Shown: piece after piece, positions 50,106 to 63,557 of the stretch | How positions within the stretch are numbered: position 1 is the stretch's first letter | How the letters are laid out: each line of letters starts with the position of its first letter | Origin: Calliopsis andreniformis | Taxonomy: Eukaryota; Arthropoda; Insecta; Hymenoptera; Andrenidae | Direction of reading: 5' to 3' | Length of the DNA stretch: 64,000 bases | NCBI RefSeq assembly: GCF_051401765.1 | Contig: NW_027480463.1 | Span: 2,728,001 to 2,792,000 of the forward strand | Program-made: the position numbers and the translations under genes | The notes under the pieces: generated by a model | What the model saw: the letters and a program-made list of their open reading frames with translations, nothing else | What the model was told of the DNA's origin: nothing | The model's database searches: none

Positions 50106-50812
50106 ATCCTCAATCCTCAATCCTCAATCTTCAATCGTCAATACTCAATCTTCAATCCTCAATCCTCAATCCTCAATCCTCAATCCTCAATCCTCAATCC
50201 TCAATCTTCAATCCTCAATACTCAAACTGCAATCCTGAATCCTCAGTCCTCACTCCTCAAACCTCATTCTTCAGTCCTCAATACCGAATCCTCAATCTTC
50301 AATCCTCAATCATCAATCCTCAATTCTCAATCCTCAATCCTCAATCCTCAGACTTCAAACACCAATACTCAACCCTCTGTCCTCGTGCTCAATCCACAAC
50401 CCTTAATCCTCAATCCTCAATCTTCAATCATTAATATTCAATCTTCAATCTTCAATCCTCAATCCTCAATCCTCAATCCTCAACCCTCAATCCCCAATGC
50501 TCAATCCTCAATACCCAATCCTCAGTCTTCAATCCTCAATCCTCAATCCTCAATCCTCAATCCTCAACCTTCAATCCTCAATACTCAATCTTCAATCCTC
50601 AATCCTCAATCCTCGGTCCTTAATCCTCAATCGTCAATCTCCAGTCCTGAATACTCAATCTTCAATCCTCAATACTCAATCTTCAATCCTCAATCCTCAG
50701 TCCTCAAACATCAATTCTGAATCGTCAAATCTCAATTCTGAATCCTCAATCCTGAACCCTCAATCTTCAGCTCTCAGTCCTCAACAATCAGTTGTCAATC
50801 CTCAATCCTCAA

Positions 50813-50917
50813 TAGAAAATACTCTATTCACAGTTCTCAATACTCAATACTCAATCTGCAATCTTCAAATCCCTATCCACAAACATCAATACTCATCACT
50901 CAACACTCAACACTCCC
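50813..50917. repeat. Island, type d
   Basis: Counterpart of 12573, including the private TAGAAAA. Confidence 0.9.
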
Positions 50918-51281
50918 TCCCCAATCCTCAATCTTCAATCCTCAATCCTCAATCCTCAATCCTCAATCCTCAATTTTCAATCCTCAATCCTCAATCCTCA
51001 GTCCTCAATCCTCAATCCTCAATCTTCAAGCCTCAGTCCCCAATCCTCAATCTTCAACCCTCAATCCTCAATCCTCAATCCTCGATCCTCAGTCCTCAAT
51101 CCTCAATCCTCAATCCTCAATGCTCAATCCGCAATACCCAATCCTCAATCTTCAGTCCTCAATCCTCAATCCTCAGCCCTCAATCCTCAGTCCTCAAACC
51201 TTAATCCTGAATCCTCAATCCTGAATCCTCAATCTTCAGCCCTCAGTCCTCATCAATCAGTTGTCAATCCCCAATCCTCAA

Positions 51282-51386
51282 TGGAATCTCATCAATTCAC
51301 AGTCTTCAATACTCAATACTCAATCTGCAATCTTCAAATCTCTATCCACAAACATCAATTCTCATCACTCAACACTCAACACTCCG
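51282..51386. repeat. Island, type c (AATCTCATC variant)
   Basis: Counterpart of 13042, including TGGAATC. Confidence 0.9.
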
Positions 51387-51708
51387 TCCCCAATCCTCAA
51401 TCTACAATACTCAATCCTCAATCCTCAATCCTCAATCCTCAATTTTCAATCCTCAATACTCAATCTTCAATCATCAATACTCAATCTTCAATCCTCAATC
51501 CTCAATCCTCGGTCCTTAATCCTCAATCGCCAATCTCCAATCCTGAATACTCAATCTTCAAACCTCAATACTCAATCTTCAATCCTCAATCCTCAGTCCT
51601 CAAACCTCAATTCTGAATCCTCAAATCCCAATTCTGAATCTTCAATCCTGAACCCTCAATCTTCAGCTCTCAGTCCTCAACAATCAGTTGTCAATCCTCA
51701 CTCCTCAA

Positions 51709-51813
51709 TAGAATATACTCAATTCACAGTTTTCAATACACAATACTCAACCTGCAATCTTCGAATCTCTATCCACAAACATCAATTCTCATCACTCAAC
51801 CCTCAACACTCAG
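51709..51813. repeat. Island, type b
   Basis: Counterpart of 13469. Just downstream, copy 2 has C at 51832 where copy 1 has G at 13592. Confidence 0.9.
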
Positions 51814-52185
51814 TCCTCAATGTTCAATCCTCAATCATCAATTCTCAATCTTCAATCCTCAATACTGAACCTTCAATCCTCAATCCTCAATCCTCAGTCC
51901 TCAATCCTCAATCCTCAATCTTCAATCCTCAGTCCCCAATCCTCAATCTTCAACCCTCAATCCTCAATCCTCAATCCTCGATCCTCAGTCCTCAATCCTC
52001 AATCGTCAATCCTCAATGTTCAATCTGCAATACCCAATCCTCAATCTTCAATCCTCAATCCTCAATCCTCAATCCTCAATCCTCTATCCTCATGTCCTCA
52101 AACCTTAATCCTGAATCCTCTATCCTGAATCCTCAATCTTCAGCCCTCAGTTCTCAACAATCAGTTGTCAATCCCCAATCCTCAA

Positions 52186-52290
52186 TGGAATATCATCAAT
52201 TCAGAGTTTTCAATACTCAATACTCAATCTGCAATCTTCAAGTCTCTATCCACAAACATCAATTCTCATCTCTCAACACTCAACACTCCG
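52186..52290. repeat. Island, type c (CAGAG variant)
   Basis: Counterpart of 13946. It also keeps the 8-bp unit TCCTCATG near 52090. Confidence 0.9.
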
Positions 52291-53060
52291 TCCCCAATCC
52301 TCAATCTTCAATCCTCAATCCTCAATCCTCAATCTTCAATCCTCAATCCTCAATCGTCAATCCTCAATGCTGAATCCTCAATCCTCAATCCTCAACCCTC
52401 AATCTTCAATCCTCAATACTCAATCTGCAATCCTCAATCCTCAATCCTCAATCCTCAATCCTCATTCTTCAATCCTCAGTGCCCAGCCCTCAATCTTGAA
52501 TCCTCAATCCTCAATCCTCGATTCTCATTACTCAATCCTCAATCCTCAATCCTCAATCTTCAATCCTCAATACTCAAACTGCAATCCTCAATCCTCATTC
52601 TCCAATCCTCAATACCGAATCCTCAATCTTCAATCCTCAATCCTCAATCCTCAATTCTCAATCCTCAATCCTCAATCCTCAGACTTCAAACACCAATACT
52701 CAACCCTCAGTCCTCGTCCTCAATCGACAACCCTCAATCCTCAATCCTCAATCCTCAATCCTCAATCCTCAACCCTCAATCCCCAACGCTAAATCCTTAA
52801 TACCCAATCCTCAGTCTTCAATCCTCAATCCTCAATCCTCAATCCTCAATCCTCAATCCTCAACTCTCAGTCCTCAATCCTCAATCTTCGATCCTCAATA
52901 CTCAATCTTCAACCTTCAATCCTCAATCCTCAATCCTCAAGCTTCAATCCTCAATACTGAATCTTCAATCCTCAATCTTCAATCCTCAATGTTCAATCCG
53001 CAATACCCAATCCTCAATCTTCAATACTCAATCCTCAATCCTCAATCCTCAATCCTCAAT

Positions 53061-54607
53061 CTTCAATCCTCAATACTCAACCTTCAATCCTCAATGCTCA
53101 ATCCTCCATCCTCAATCCACAGTCTTCAATCCTCAATACCCAATCTTCAATCCTCAATCCTCAATCATCAATCCTCAATGCTCAATCCTCAATCCTCAAT
53201 CCTCAACCCTCAATCTTCAATCCTCAATACTCAAGCTGCAATCCTCAATCCTCAATCCTCAATCCTCAATCCTCATTCTTCAATCCTCAGTGCCCAGTCC
53301 TCAATCTTGAATCCTCAATCCTCAATCCTCGATTCTCATTCCTCAATCCTCAATCGTCAATCCTCAATCCTCAATCATCAACCCTCAATCCTCAATGTTG
53401 AATCCTCAATACCCAATCCTCAATACTCAATCCTCAATCTTCAATCCTCAATACTCAATCTTCATTCCTCAATCCTCAATCCTCAATCCTCAATCCTCAA
53501 TCCTCGATCCTCAATCCTCAATCCTCAATCTTCAATCTTCAATCCTCAATACTCAGTATTCAATACTCAATCCTCAATCCTCAATCCTCAATCCTCATTC
53601 TTCAATCCTCAATACCCAATCCACAATCTTCAATCCTCAATCCTCAACCCTCAATTCTCAATACTCAATCCTCAATCCTCAGACCTCAAACAGCAATACT
53701 CAACCCTCAGTCCTCGTCCTCAATCCACAAGCATCAATACCCAATCCTCAATCTTCAATCATCAATATTCAATCTTGAGTCCTCAATCCTCAATCCTCAA
53801 TCCTCAATCTTCAATATTCAATCCTCAATCCTCAATCCTCAATCCTCAATCTTCAATCCTCAATACTCAACCTTCAATCCTCAATCCTCAATCCTCAATC
53901 CTCAATCCACAGTCTTCAATCCTCAATACCCAATCTTCAATCCTCAATCCTCAATCATCAATCCTCAATGCTCAATCCTCAATCCTCAATCCTCAACCCT
54001 CAATCTTCAATTGTCAATACTCAAGCTGCAATCCTCAATCCTCAATCCTCAATCCTCAATCCTCATTCTTCAATCCTCAGTGCCCAGTCCTCAATCTTGA
54101 ATCCTCAATCCTCAATCCTCGATTCTAATTCCTCAATCCTCAATCGTCAATCCTCAATCCTCAATCCTCAACCCTCAATCCTCAATGTTGAATCCTCAAT
54201 ACCCAATCCTCAATACTCAATCCTCAATCTTCAATCCTCAATACTCAATCTTCATTCCTCAATCCTCAATCCTCAATCCTCAATCCTCAATCCTCGATCC
54301 TCAATCCTCAATCCTCAATCTTCAATCTTCAATCCTCAATACTCAGTATTCAATACTCAATCCTCAATCCTCAATCCTCAATCCTCAATCCTCATTCTTC
54401 AATCCTCAATACCCAATCCACAATCTTCAATCCTCAATCCTCAACCCTCAATTCTCAATACTCAATCCTCAATCCTCAGACCTCAAACAGCAATACTCAA
54501 CCCTCAGTCCTCGTCCTCAATCCACAAGCATCAATACCCAATCCTCAATCTTCAATCATCAATATTCAATCTTGAGTCCTCAATCCTCAATCCTCAATCC
54601 TCAATCC
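53061..54607. repeat. 790-bp tandem duplication pair (copy 2)
   Basis: Units 53061-53850 and 53851-54607 correspond to 14821-15610 and 15611-16367, with the same private changes in the second unit (AATTGTCAATAC, GATTCTAATTCC). The pair therefore existed before the large duplication. Confidence 0.86.
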
Positions 54608-56792
54608 TCAATCTTCAATCCTCAATACTCAATCTTCATTCCTCAATCCTCAATCCTCAATCCTCAGTTCTCAAGCCTCAATCCTCAATCCTCAATCCTC
54701 AATCCTCAATCTTCAATCCTCAATCCTCAATCCTCAATTCTCAATCCTCAATACTCGATCCTCAATCCTCAATCCTCAATCCTCAATCTTCAATCCTCAA
54801 TACTCAAACTGCAATCCTCAATCCTCAGTCCTCACTCCTCAATCCTCATTCTTCAATTCTCAATACCGAATCCTCAATCTTCAATCCTCAATCCTCAATC
54901 CTCAATTCTCAATCCTCAATCCTCAATCCTCAGACTTCAAACACCAATACTCAACCCTCAGTCCTCGTCCTCAATCCACAACCCTCAATCCTCAATCCTC
55001 AAATCCTCAATCCTCAATCCTCAACCCTCAATCCCCAATGCTAAATCCTCAATACCCGATCCTCAGTCTTCAACCCTCAATCCTCAATCCTCAATCCTCA
55101 ATCCTCAATCCTCAATCCTCAATCCTCAATACTCAATCTTCAATCCTCAATCTTCAATCCTCAATCCTCAATCCTCAATCCTCAATCCTCAATCCTCAAT
55201 TCTCAAACCTCAATCGTCAATCCTCAATCCCCAATACTCAATCTTCAATCCTCAATCCTCAATCCTCAATCCTCAATCCTCAATCTTCAATCCTCAATAC
55301 TCAATCTTCAATCCTCAATCCTCAATCCTCAATCCTCAATCCTCAATCCTCAATCCTCAATCTTCAATCCTCAATACTCAAACTGCAATCCTCAATCCGC
55401 AGTCCTCACTCCTCAATCCTCATTCTTCAATCCTCAATACCGAATCCTCAATCTCCAATCCTCAATCCTCAATCCTCAATTCTCAATCATCAATCCCCAA
55501 TCCTGAGACTTCAAACACCAATACTCAACCCTCAGTCCTCGTCCTCAATCCACAACCCTCAATCCTCAATCCTCAATCTTCAATCATTAATATTCAATCT
55601 TCAATCCTCAATCCTCAATCCTCAATCCTCAACCCTCAATCCCCAATGCTCAATCCTCAATACCCAATCCTCAGTCTTCAATCCTCAATTCTCAATCCTC
55701 AATCGTCAATCTTCGATCCTCAATACTCAATCTTCAATCCTCAATCCTCAATCCTCAATCCTCAATCCTCAATCCTCAATCTTCAATGCTCAATACTCAA
55801 ACTGCAATCCTCAATCCTCAGTCCTCACTCCTCAACCCTCATTCTTCAGTCCTCAATACCGAATCCTCAATCTTCAGACCTCAATCCTCAATCCTCAATT
55901 CTCAATCCTCAATCCTCAATCCTCAGACTTCAAACACCAATACTCAACCCTCAGTCCTCGTCCTCAATCCACAACCCCCAAACCTCAATCCTCAATCTTC
56001 AATCATTAATATTCAATCTTCAATCCTCAATCCTCAGTCCTCAATCCTCAACCCTCAATCCCCAATGCTCAATCCTCAATACCCAATCCTCAGCCTTCAA
56101 TCCTCAATCCTCAATCCTCAATCCTCAATCCTCAATTCTCAGTCCTCAATCCTCAATCTTCAATCCTCAATACTCAATCTTCAATCTTCAATCCTCAATC
56201 CTCAATCCTCAATCTTCAATCCTCAATACTGAATCTTCAATCGTCAATCTTCAATCCTCAATGTTCAATCCGCAATACCCAATCCTCAATCTTCAATACT
56301 CAATCCTCAATCCTCGATCCTCAATCCTCAATCTTCAATCCTCAATACTCATCCTTCAATCCTCAATCCTCAATCCTCAATCCTCAATCCACACTCTTCA
56401 ATCCTCAACACCCAATCCTCAATCTTCAATCCTCAATCCTCAGTCCTCAATTCTCAATCCTCAGTCCTCAATCCTCAGACCACAAACATCAAGACTCAAC
56501 CCTCAGTCCTCGTCCTCAATTCACAACCCTCAATCCTCGATCCTCAATCTTCAATCATGAATATTCAATATTCAATCCTCAATCCTCAATCATCAATACT
56601 CAATACACAATCCTCAATGTTCAATCCTCGATACCCAATCCTCAATCTTCAATCCTCAATCCTCAATCCTCAATCCTCAATCCTCAATCCTCAATCCTCA
56701 GTCCTCAAGCCTCAATCCTGAATCCTCAAACCTGAATCCTCAGTCTTCAGCCCTCACTCCTCAACAATCAGTTGTCCATCCTCAATCCTCAA

Positions 56793-56897
56793 TAGAATAT
56801 CCTCAATTCACAGGTTTCAATACTCAATACTCAACCTGCAATCTTCAAATCTCTATCCACAAACATCAATTCTCATCACTCAACCCTCAACACTCAG
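56793..56897. repeat. Island, type a (GGTTTC subtype)
   Basis: Counterpart of 18553. Seven bases downstream copy 2 has T at 56904 (copy 1 has A at 18664). Confidence 0.9.
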
Positions 56898-58504
56898 TCC
56901 CCATTCCTCAATCCTCTATCCTCAATTCTCAATCCTCAATCGTCAATCCTCAATCCCCAATCCTCAATCTTCAATCCTCAATCCTCAATCCTCAATCCTC
57001 AATCCTCAATCTTCAATCCTCAATACTCAATCTTCAATCCTCAATCTTCAATCCTCAATACTCAATCCTCAATCTTCAATCCTCAATACTCAATCTTCAA
57101 TCCTCAATCTTCAATCCTCAATCCTCAATCCTCAATCCTCAATCCTCAATCTTCAATCCTCAATACTCAAACTGCAATCCTCAATCCTCAGTCCTCACTC
57201 CTCAATCCTCATTCTTCAATCCTCAATACCGAATCCTCAATCTTCAATCCTCAATCCTCAATCCTCAATTCTCAATCCTCAATCCTCAATCCTCAGACTT
57301 CAAACACCAATACTCAACCCTCAGTCCTCGTCCTCAATCCACAACCCTCAATCCTCAATCCTCAATCTTCAATCATTAATATTCAATCTTCAATCCTCAA
57401 TCCTCAATCCTCAACCCTCAGTCCTCAACCCACATTCTTCAATCCGCAATACCCAATCCTGAATCTACAATACTCAATACTCAATCCTCAATTCTCAATC
57501 CTCAATCCTCTGCCCTCAGTCCTCAAACCTCAATCCTCAACCCTCAGCCCTCATCCTCAGTCCTCTATCCTCAATCCTCAATCCTCAATCTTCAATCCTC
57601 AATACTCAATCTTCAATAATCAATCCTCAATTCTCAATCCTCAATACTCAATCCTCAACCGTCAATACTCAATCCTCAATCCTCAATCTTCAATCCTCAA
57701 TACTCAATCTTCAATCCTCAATCCTCAATTCTCAATCCTCAATGCTCAATACTCAATCGTCAATCCTCAATCCCCAATCCTCAATCTTCAATCCTAAATC
57801 CTCAATCCTCAATCCTCAATCCTCAATCTTCAATCGTCAATACTCAATCTTCAATCCTCAATCCTCAATCCTCAATCCTCAATCCTCAATCCTCAATCCT
57901 CAATCTTCAATCCTCAATACTCAAACTGCAATCCTGAATCCTCAGTCCTCACTCCTCAAACCTCATTCTTCAGTCCTCAATACCGAATCCTCAATCTTCA
58001 ATCCTCAAGCATCAATCCTCAATTCTCAATCCTCGATCCTCAATCCTCAGACTTCAAACACCAATACTCAACCCTCAGTCCTCGTGCTCAATCCACAACC
58101 CTCAATCCTCAATCCTCAATCTTCAATCATTAATATTCAATCTTCAATCCTCAATCCTCAATCCTCAATCCTCAACCCTCAATCCCCAATGCTCAATCCT
58201 CAATACCCAATCCTCAGTCTTCAATCCTCAATCCTCAATCCTCAATCCTCAATCCTCAATCTTCAATCCTCAATACTCAATCTTCAATCCTCAATCCTCA
58301 ATCCTCGGTCCTTAATCCTCAATCGTCAATCTCCAATCCTGAATACTCAATCTTCAATCCTCAATACTCAATCTTCAATCCTCAATCCTCAGTCCTCAAA
58401 CCTCAATTCTGAATCCTCAAATCTCAATTCTGAATCCTCAATCCTGAACCCTCAATCTTCAGCTCTCAGTCCTCAACAATCAGTTGTCAATCCTCAATCC
58501 TCAA

Positions 58505-58609
58505 TAGAATATACTCTATTCACAGTTCTCAATACTCAATACTCAATCTGCAATCTTCAAATCCCTATCCACAAACATCAATGCTCATCACTCAACACTC
58601 AACACTCCC
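58505..58609. repeat. Island, type d
   Basis: Counterpart of 20265. Confidence 0.9.
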
Positions 58610-58981
58610 TCCCCAATCCTCAATCTTCAATCCTCAATCCTCAATCCTCAATCCTCAATCCTCAATTTTCAATCCTCAATCCTCAATCCTCAGACCTCAA
58701 TCCTCAATCCTCAATCTTCAATCCTCAGTCCCCAATCCTCAATCTTCAACCCTCAATCCTCAATCCTCAATCCTCGATCCTCAGTCCTCAATCCTCAATC
58801 GTCAATCCTCAATGTTCAATCCGCAATACCCAATCCTCAATCTTCAATCCTCAATCCTCAATCCTCAATCCTCAATCCTCAATCCTCATGTCCTCAAACC
58901 TTAATCCTGAATCCTCTATCCTGAATCCTCAATCTTCAGCCCTCAGTTCTCAACAATCAGTTGTCAATCCCCAATCCTCAA

Positions 58982-59086
58982 TGGAATATCATCAATTCAG
59001 AGTTTTCAATACTCAATACTCAATCTGCAATCTTCAAGTCTCTATCCACAAACATCAATTCTCATCTCTCAACACTCAACACTCCG
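58982..59086. repeat. Island, type c (CAGAG variant)
   Basis: Counterpart of 20742. Confidence 0.9.
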
Positions 59087-62000
59087 TCCCCAATCCTCAA
59101 TCTTCAATCCTCAATCCTCAATCCTCAATCTTCAATCCTCAATCCTCAATCGTCAATCCTCAATGCTCAATCCTCAATCCTCAATCCTCAACCCTCAATC
59201 TTCAATCCTCAATACTCAATCTGCAATCCTCAATCCTCAATCCTTAATCCTCAATCCTCATTCTTCAATCCTCAGTGCCCAGCCCTCAATCTTGAATCCT
59301 CAATCCTCAATCCTCGATTCTCATTACTCAATCCTCAATCGTCAATCCTCAATCCTCAATCCTCAACCCTCAATCCTCAATGTTGAATCCTCAATACCCA
59401 ATCCTCAGTCTTCAGTCCTCAATCCTGAATCCTCAATCCTCAATCCTCAATCTTCAATCCTCAATCCTCAATCCTCAATTCTCAATCCTCAATCCTCAAT
59501 CCTCAGACCTCAAACATCAACACTCAACCCTCAGTCCTCGTCCTCAATCCACAACCCTCAATCCTCAATCCTCAGTCCTAAATCCTCAATCCTCAATCCT
59601 CAAACCTCAATCCTCAACCGTCAGTCCCCGTCCTCAATCCTCAAACATGAATCCTCAATCCTCAACCTTCAATCATCAATACTCCATCTTCAACCCTCAA
59701 TTATCAATCCTCAATCTTCAATCCTCAATACTCAATCTTCAATAATCAATCCTCAATACTCAATCCTCAATACTCAATCCTCAATCGTCAATACTCAATC
59801 CCCAATCCTCAATCTTCAATCCTCAATCCTCAATCCTCAATCCTCAATCCTCAGTCTTCAATCCTCAATACTCAATCTTCATTCCTCAATCCTCAATCCT
59901 CAATCCTCAATCCTCAATCATCGATCCTCAATCCTCAATCCTCAATCCTCAATCTTCAATCCTCAATACTCAGTATTCAATACTCAATCCTCAATCCTCA
60001 TTCTTCAATCCTCAATACCCAATCCACAATCTTCAATCCTCAATCCTCAACCCTCAATTCTCAATACTCAATCCTCAATCCTCAGACCTCAAACAGCAAT
60101 ACTCAACCCTCAGTCCTCGTCCTCAATCCACAAGCATCAATACCCAATCCTCAATCTTCAATCATCAATATTCAATATTGAGTCCTCAATCCTCAATCCT
60201 CAATCCTCAATCCTCAATCTTCAATCCTCAATACTCAATCTTCATTCCTCAATCCTGAATCCTCAATCCTCAGTTCTCAAGCCTCAATCCTCAATCCTCA
60301 ATCCTCAATCCTCAATCTTCAATCCTCAATCCTCAATCCTCAATTCTCAATCCTCAATCCTCAATCCTCAATCCTCAATCCTCGATCCTCAATCTTCAAT
60401 CCTCAATACTCAAACTGCAATCCTCAATCCTCAGTCCTCACTCCTCAATCCTCATTCTTCAATCCTCAATACCGAATCCTCAATCTTCAATCCTCAATCC
60501 TCAATCCTCAATTCTCAATCCTCAATCCTCAATCCTCAGACTTCAAACACCAATACTCAACCCTAAGTCCTCGACCTCAATCCACAACCCTCAATCCTCA
60601 ATCCTCAATCCTCAAGCCTCAATCCTCAACCCTCAATCCCCAATGCTAAATCCTCAATACCCAATCCTCAGTCTTCAATCCTCAATCCTCACTCCTCAAT
60701 CCTCAATCCTCAACTCTCAGTCCTCAATCCTCAATCTTCGATCCTCAATACTCAATCCTCAATCTTCAATCCTCAATCCTCAATCCTCAATTCTCAATCC
60801 TCAACCCTCAATCCTCAATCCTCAATCCTCAATCCTCAATCTTCAATCCTCAATACTCAAACTGCAATCCTCAATCCTCAGACCTCACTCCTCAATCCTC
60901 ATTCTTCAATCCTCAATACCGAATCCTCAATCTTCAATCCTCAATCCTCAATCCTCAATTCTCAATCCTCAATCCTCAATCGTCAGACTTCAAACACCAA
61001 TACTCAATCCTCAGTCCTCGTCCTCAATCCACAACCCTCAATCCTCAATCCTCAATCCTCAATCCTCAACACTCAATCTTCAATCCTCAATACTCAATCT
61101 GCAATCCTCAATCCTCAATCCTCAATCCTCAATCCTCATTCTTCAATCCTCAATACCCAATCCTCAATCTTCAATCCTCTATCCTCAATCCTCAATTCTC
61201 AATCCTCAATCCTCAATCCTCAGACCTCAAACAGCAATACTCAACCCTCAGTCCTCGTCCTCAATCCACAACCATCAATACTGAATCCTCAACCTTCAAT
61301 CATCAATATTCAATCTTCAGTCCTCAATCCTCAATCCTCAATCCTCAAACCTCAATCCTCAACCTTCAGTCCTCGTTCTCAAACCTCAACCCTCAATCCT
61401 CAATCCTCAATCTTCAATCATCAATATTCAATCTTCGATCCTCCATCCTCAATCCTCAATCCTCAAGCGTCAATCCTCAATCCTCAATCCTCAATCCTCA
61501 GTAATCAATCCTCAATCTTCAATACTGAATCGTCAATCCTCAGTCCTCAATCCTCAATCCTCAATCCTCGTTCCTCAAACCTCAATCCTCAACCCTCAGT
61601 CCTCACACTCAATTCTCAATTCTCAATCCTCAATCCTCAATCTTCAATCCTCAATAATCAATCTCCAATCCTAGATCCTCAATCCCCAATCCTCAATCCT
61701 TAATCCTCAGTCCTCAATCCTCAATCCTCAATCCTCAAACCTCAATCCCCAACCGTCAGTTCACGTCCTCAATCCTCAACCCTCAATCCTCAATCCTCAA
61801 CCTTCAATCCTCAATACTCAATATTCAATTCTCAATCCTCAATCCTCAATCCTCAATCTTCAATCCTCAATCCTCAACCCTCAGTCCTCAACCCACATTC
61901 TTCAATCCGCAATACCCAATCCTCAATCTACAATACTCAATACTCAATCCTCAATTCTCAATCCTCAATCCTCTGCCCTCAGTCCTCAAACCTCAATCCT

Positions 62001-62284
62001 CAACCCTCAGCCCTCATCCTCAACCCTCAATCCTCAATCCTCAATCCTCAATCTTCAATCCTCAATACTCAATCTTCAATAATCATTCCTCAATTCTCAA
62101 TCCTCAATACTCAACCCTCAATCGTCAATACTCAATCCTCAATCCTCAATCTTCAATCCTCAATACTCAATCTTCAATCCTCAATCCTCAATTCTCAATC
62201 CTCAATGCTCAATACTCAATCGTCAATCCTCAATCCCCAATCCTCAATCTTCAATCCTAAATCCTCAATCCTCAATCCTCAATC

Positions 62285-62724
62285 CTCAATCTTCAATCCT
62301 CAATACTCAATCTTCAATCCTCAATCCTCAATCCTCAATCCTCAATCCTCAATCCTCAATCCTCAATCTTCAATCCTCAATACTCAAACTGCAATCCTGA
62401 ATCCTCAGTCCTCACTCCTCAATCCTCATTCTTCAGTCCTCAATACCGAATCCTCAATCTTCAATCCTCAATCATCAGTCCTCAATTCTCAATCCTCAAT
62501 CCTCAATCCTCAGACTTCAAACACCAATACTCAACCCTCAGTCCTCGTGCTCAATCCACAACCCTCAATCCTCAATCCTCAATCTTCAATCATTAATATT
62601 CAATCTTCAATCCTCAATCCTCAATCCTCAATCCTCAACCCTCAATCCCCAATGCTCAATCCTCAATACCCAATCCTCAGTCTTCAATCCTCAATCCTCA
62701 ATCCTCAATCCTCAATCCTCAATC
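62285..62724. repeat. 440-bp segment missing from copy 1
   Basis: Present here and in unit B (near 29911-30350), absent at 24045. 440 equals 63 heptads minus 1, and it contains one TCCTCG hexamer (near 62543). Two lineages have it, so its absence at 24.05 kb is best read as a deletion. Confidence 0.9.
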
Positions 62725-62967
62725 TTCAATCCTCAATACTCAATCTTCAATCCTCAGTCCTCAATCCTCGGTCCTTAATCCTCAATCGCCAATCTCCAAT
62801 CCTGAATACTCAATCTTCAATCCTCAATACTCAATCTTCAATCCTCAATCCTCAGTCCTCAAGCCTCAATTCTGAATCCTGAAATCTCAATTCTGAATCT
62901 TCAATCCTGAACCCTCAATCTTCAGCTCTCAGTCCTCAACAATCAGTTGTCAATCCTCACTCCTCAA

Positions 62968-63072
62968 TAGAATATACTCAATTCACAGTTTTCAATACAC
63001 AATACTCAACCTGCAATCTTCGAATCTCTATCCACAAACATCAATTCTCATCTCTCAACACTCAACACTCCG
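62968..63072. repeat. Chimeric island: type b head, type c tail
   Basis: Same chimera as 24379 and 30594, so the chimera predates both the A/B duplication and the large duplication. Confidence 0.88.
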
Positions 63073-63557
63073 TCCCCAATCCTCAATCTTCAATCCTCAA
63101 TCCTCAATCCTCAATCTTCAATCCTCAATCCTCAATCGTCAATCCTCAATGCTCAATCCTCAATCCTCAATCCTCAACCCTCAATCTTCAATCCTCAATA
63201 CTCAATCTGCAATCCTCAATCCTCAATCCTCAATCCTCAATCCTAATTCTTCAATCCTCAGTGCCCAGTCCTCAATCTTGAATCCTCAATCCTCAATCCT
63301 CGATTCTCATTCCTCAATCCTCAATCGTCAATCCTCAATCCTCAATCCTCAACCCTCAATCCTCAATGTTGAATCCTCAATACCCAATCCTCAGTCTTCA
63401 ATCCTCAATCCTGAATCCTCAATCCTCAATCCTCAATCTTCAATCCTCAATCCTCAATCCTCAATTCTCAATCCTCAATCCTCAATACTCAGACCTCAAA
63501 CATCAACACTCAACCCTCAGTCCTCGTCCTCAATCTTCAATCATCAATATTCAATCT

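Larger units (their letters stand above)
61435..63557. repeat. 2123-bp HOR unit in copy 2
   Basis: CGATCCTCCATCC anchors at 61435 and 63558 are 2123 apart, as in unit B. The corresponding unit of copy 1 (23195-24968) is only 1774 long. It shares A-specific point variants, so it descends from the A lineage before A's deletion. Confidence 0.9.
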
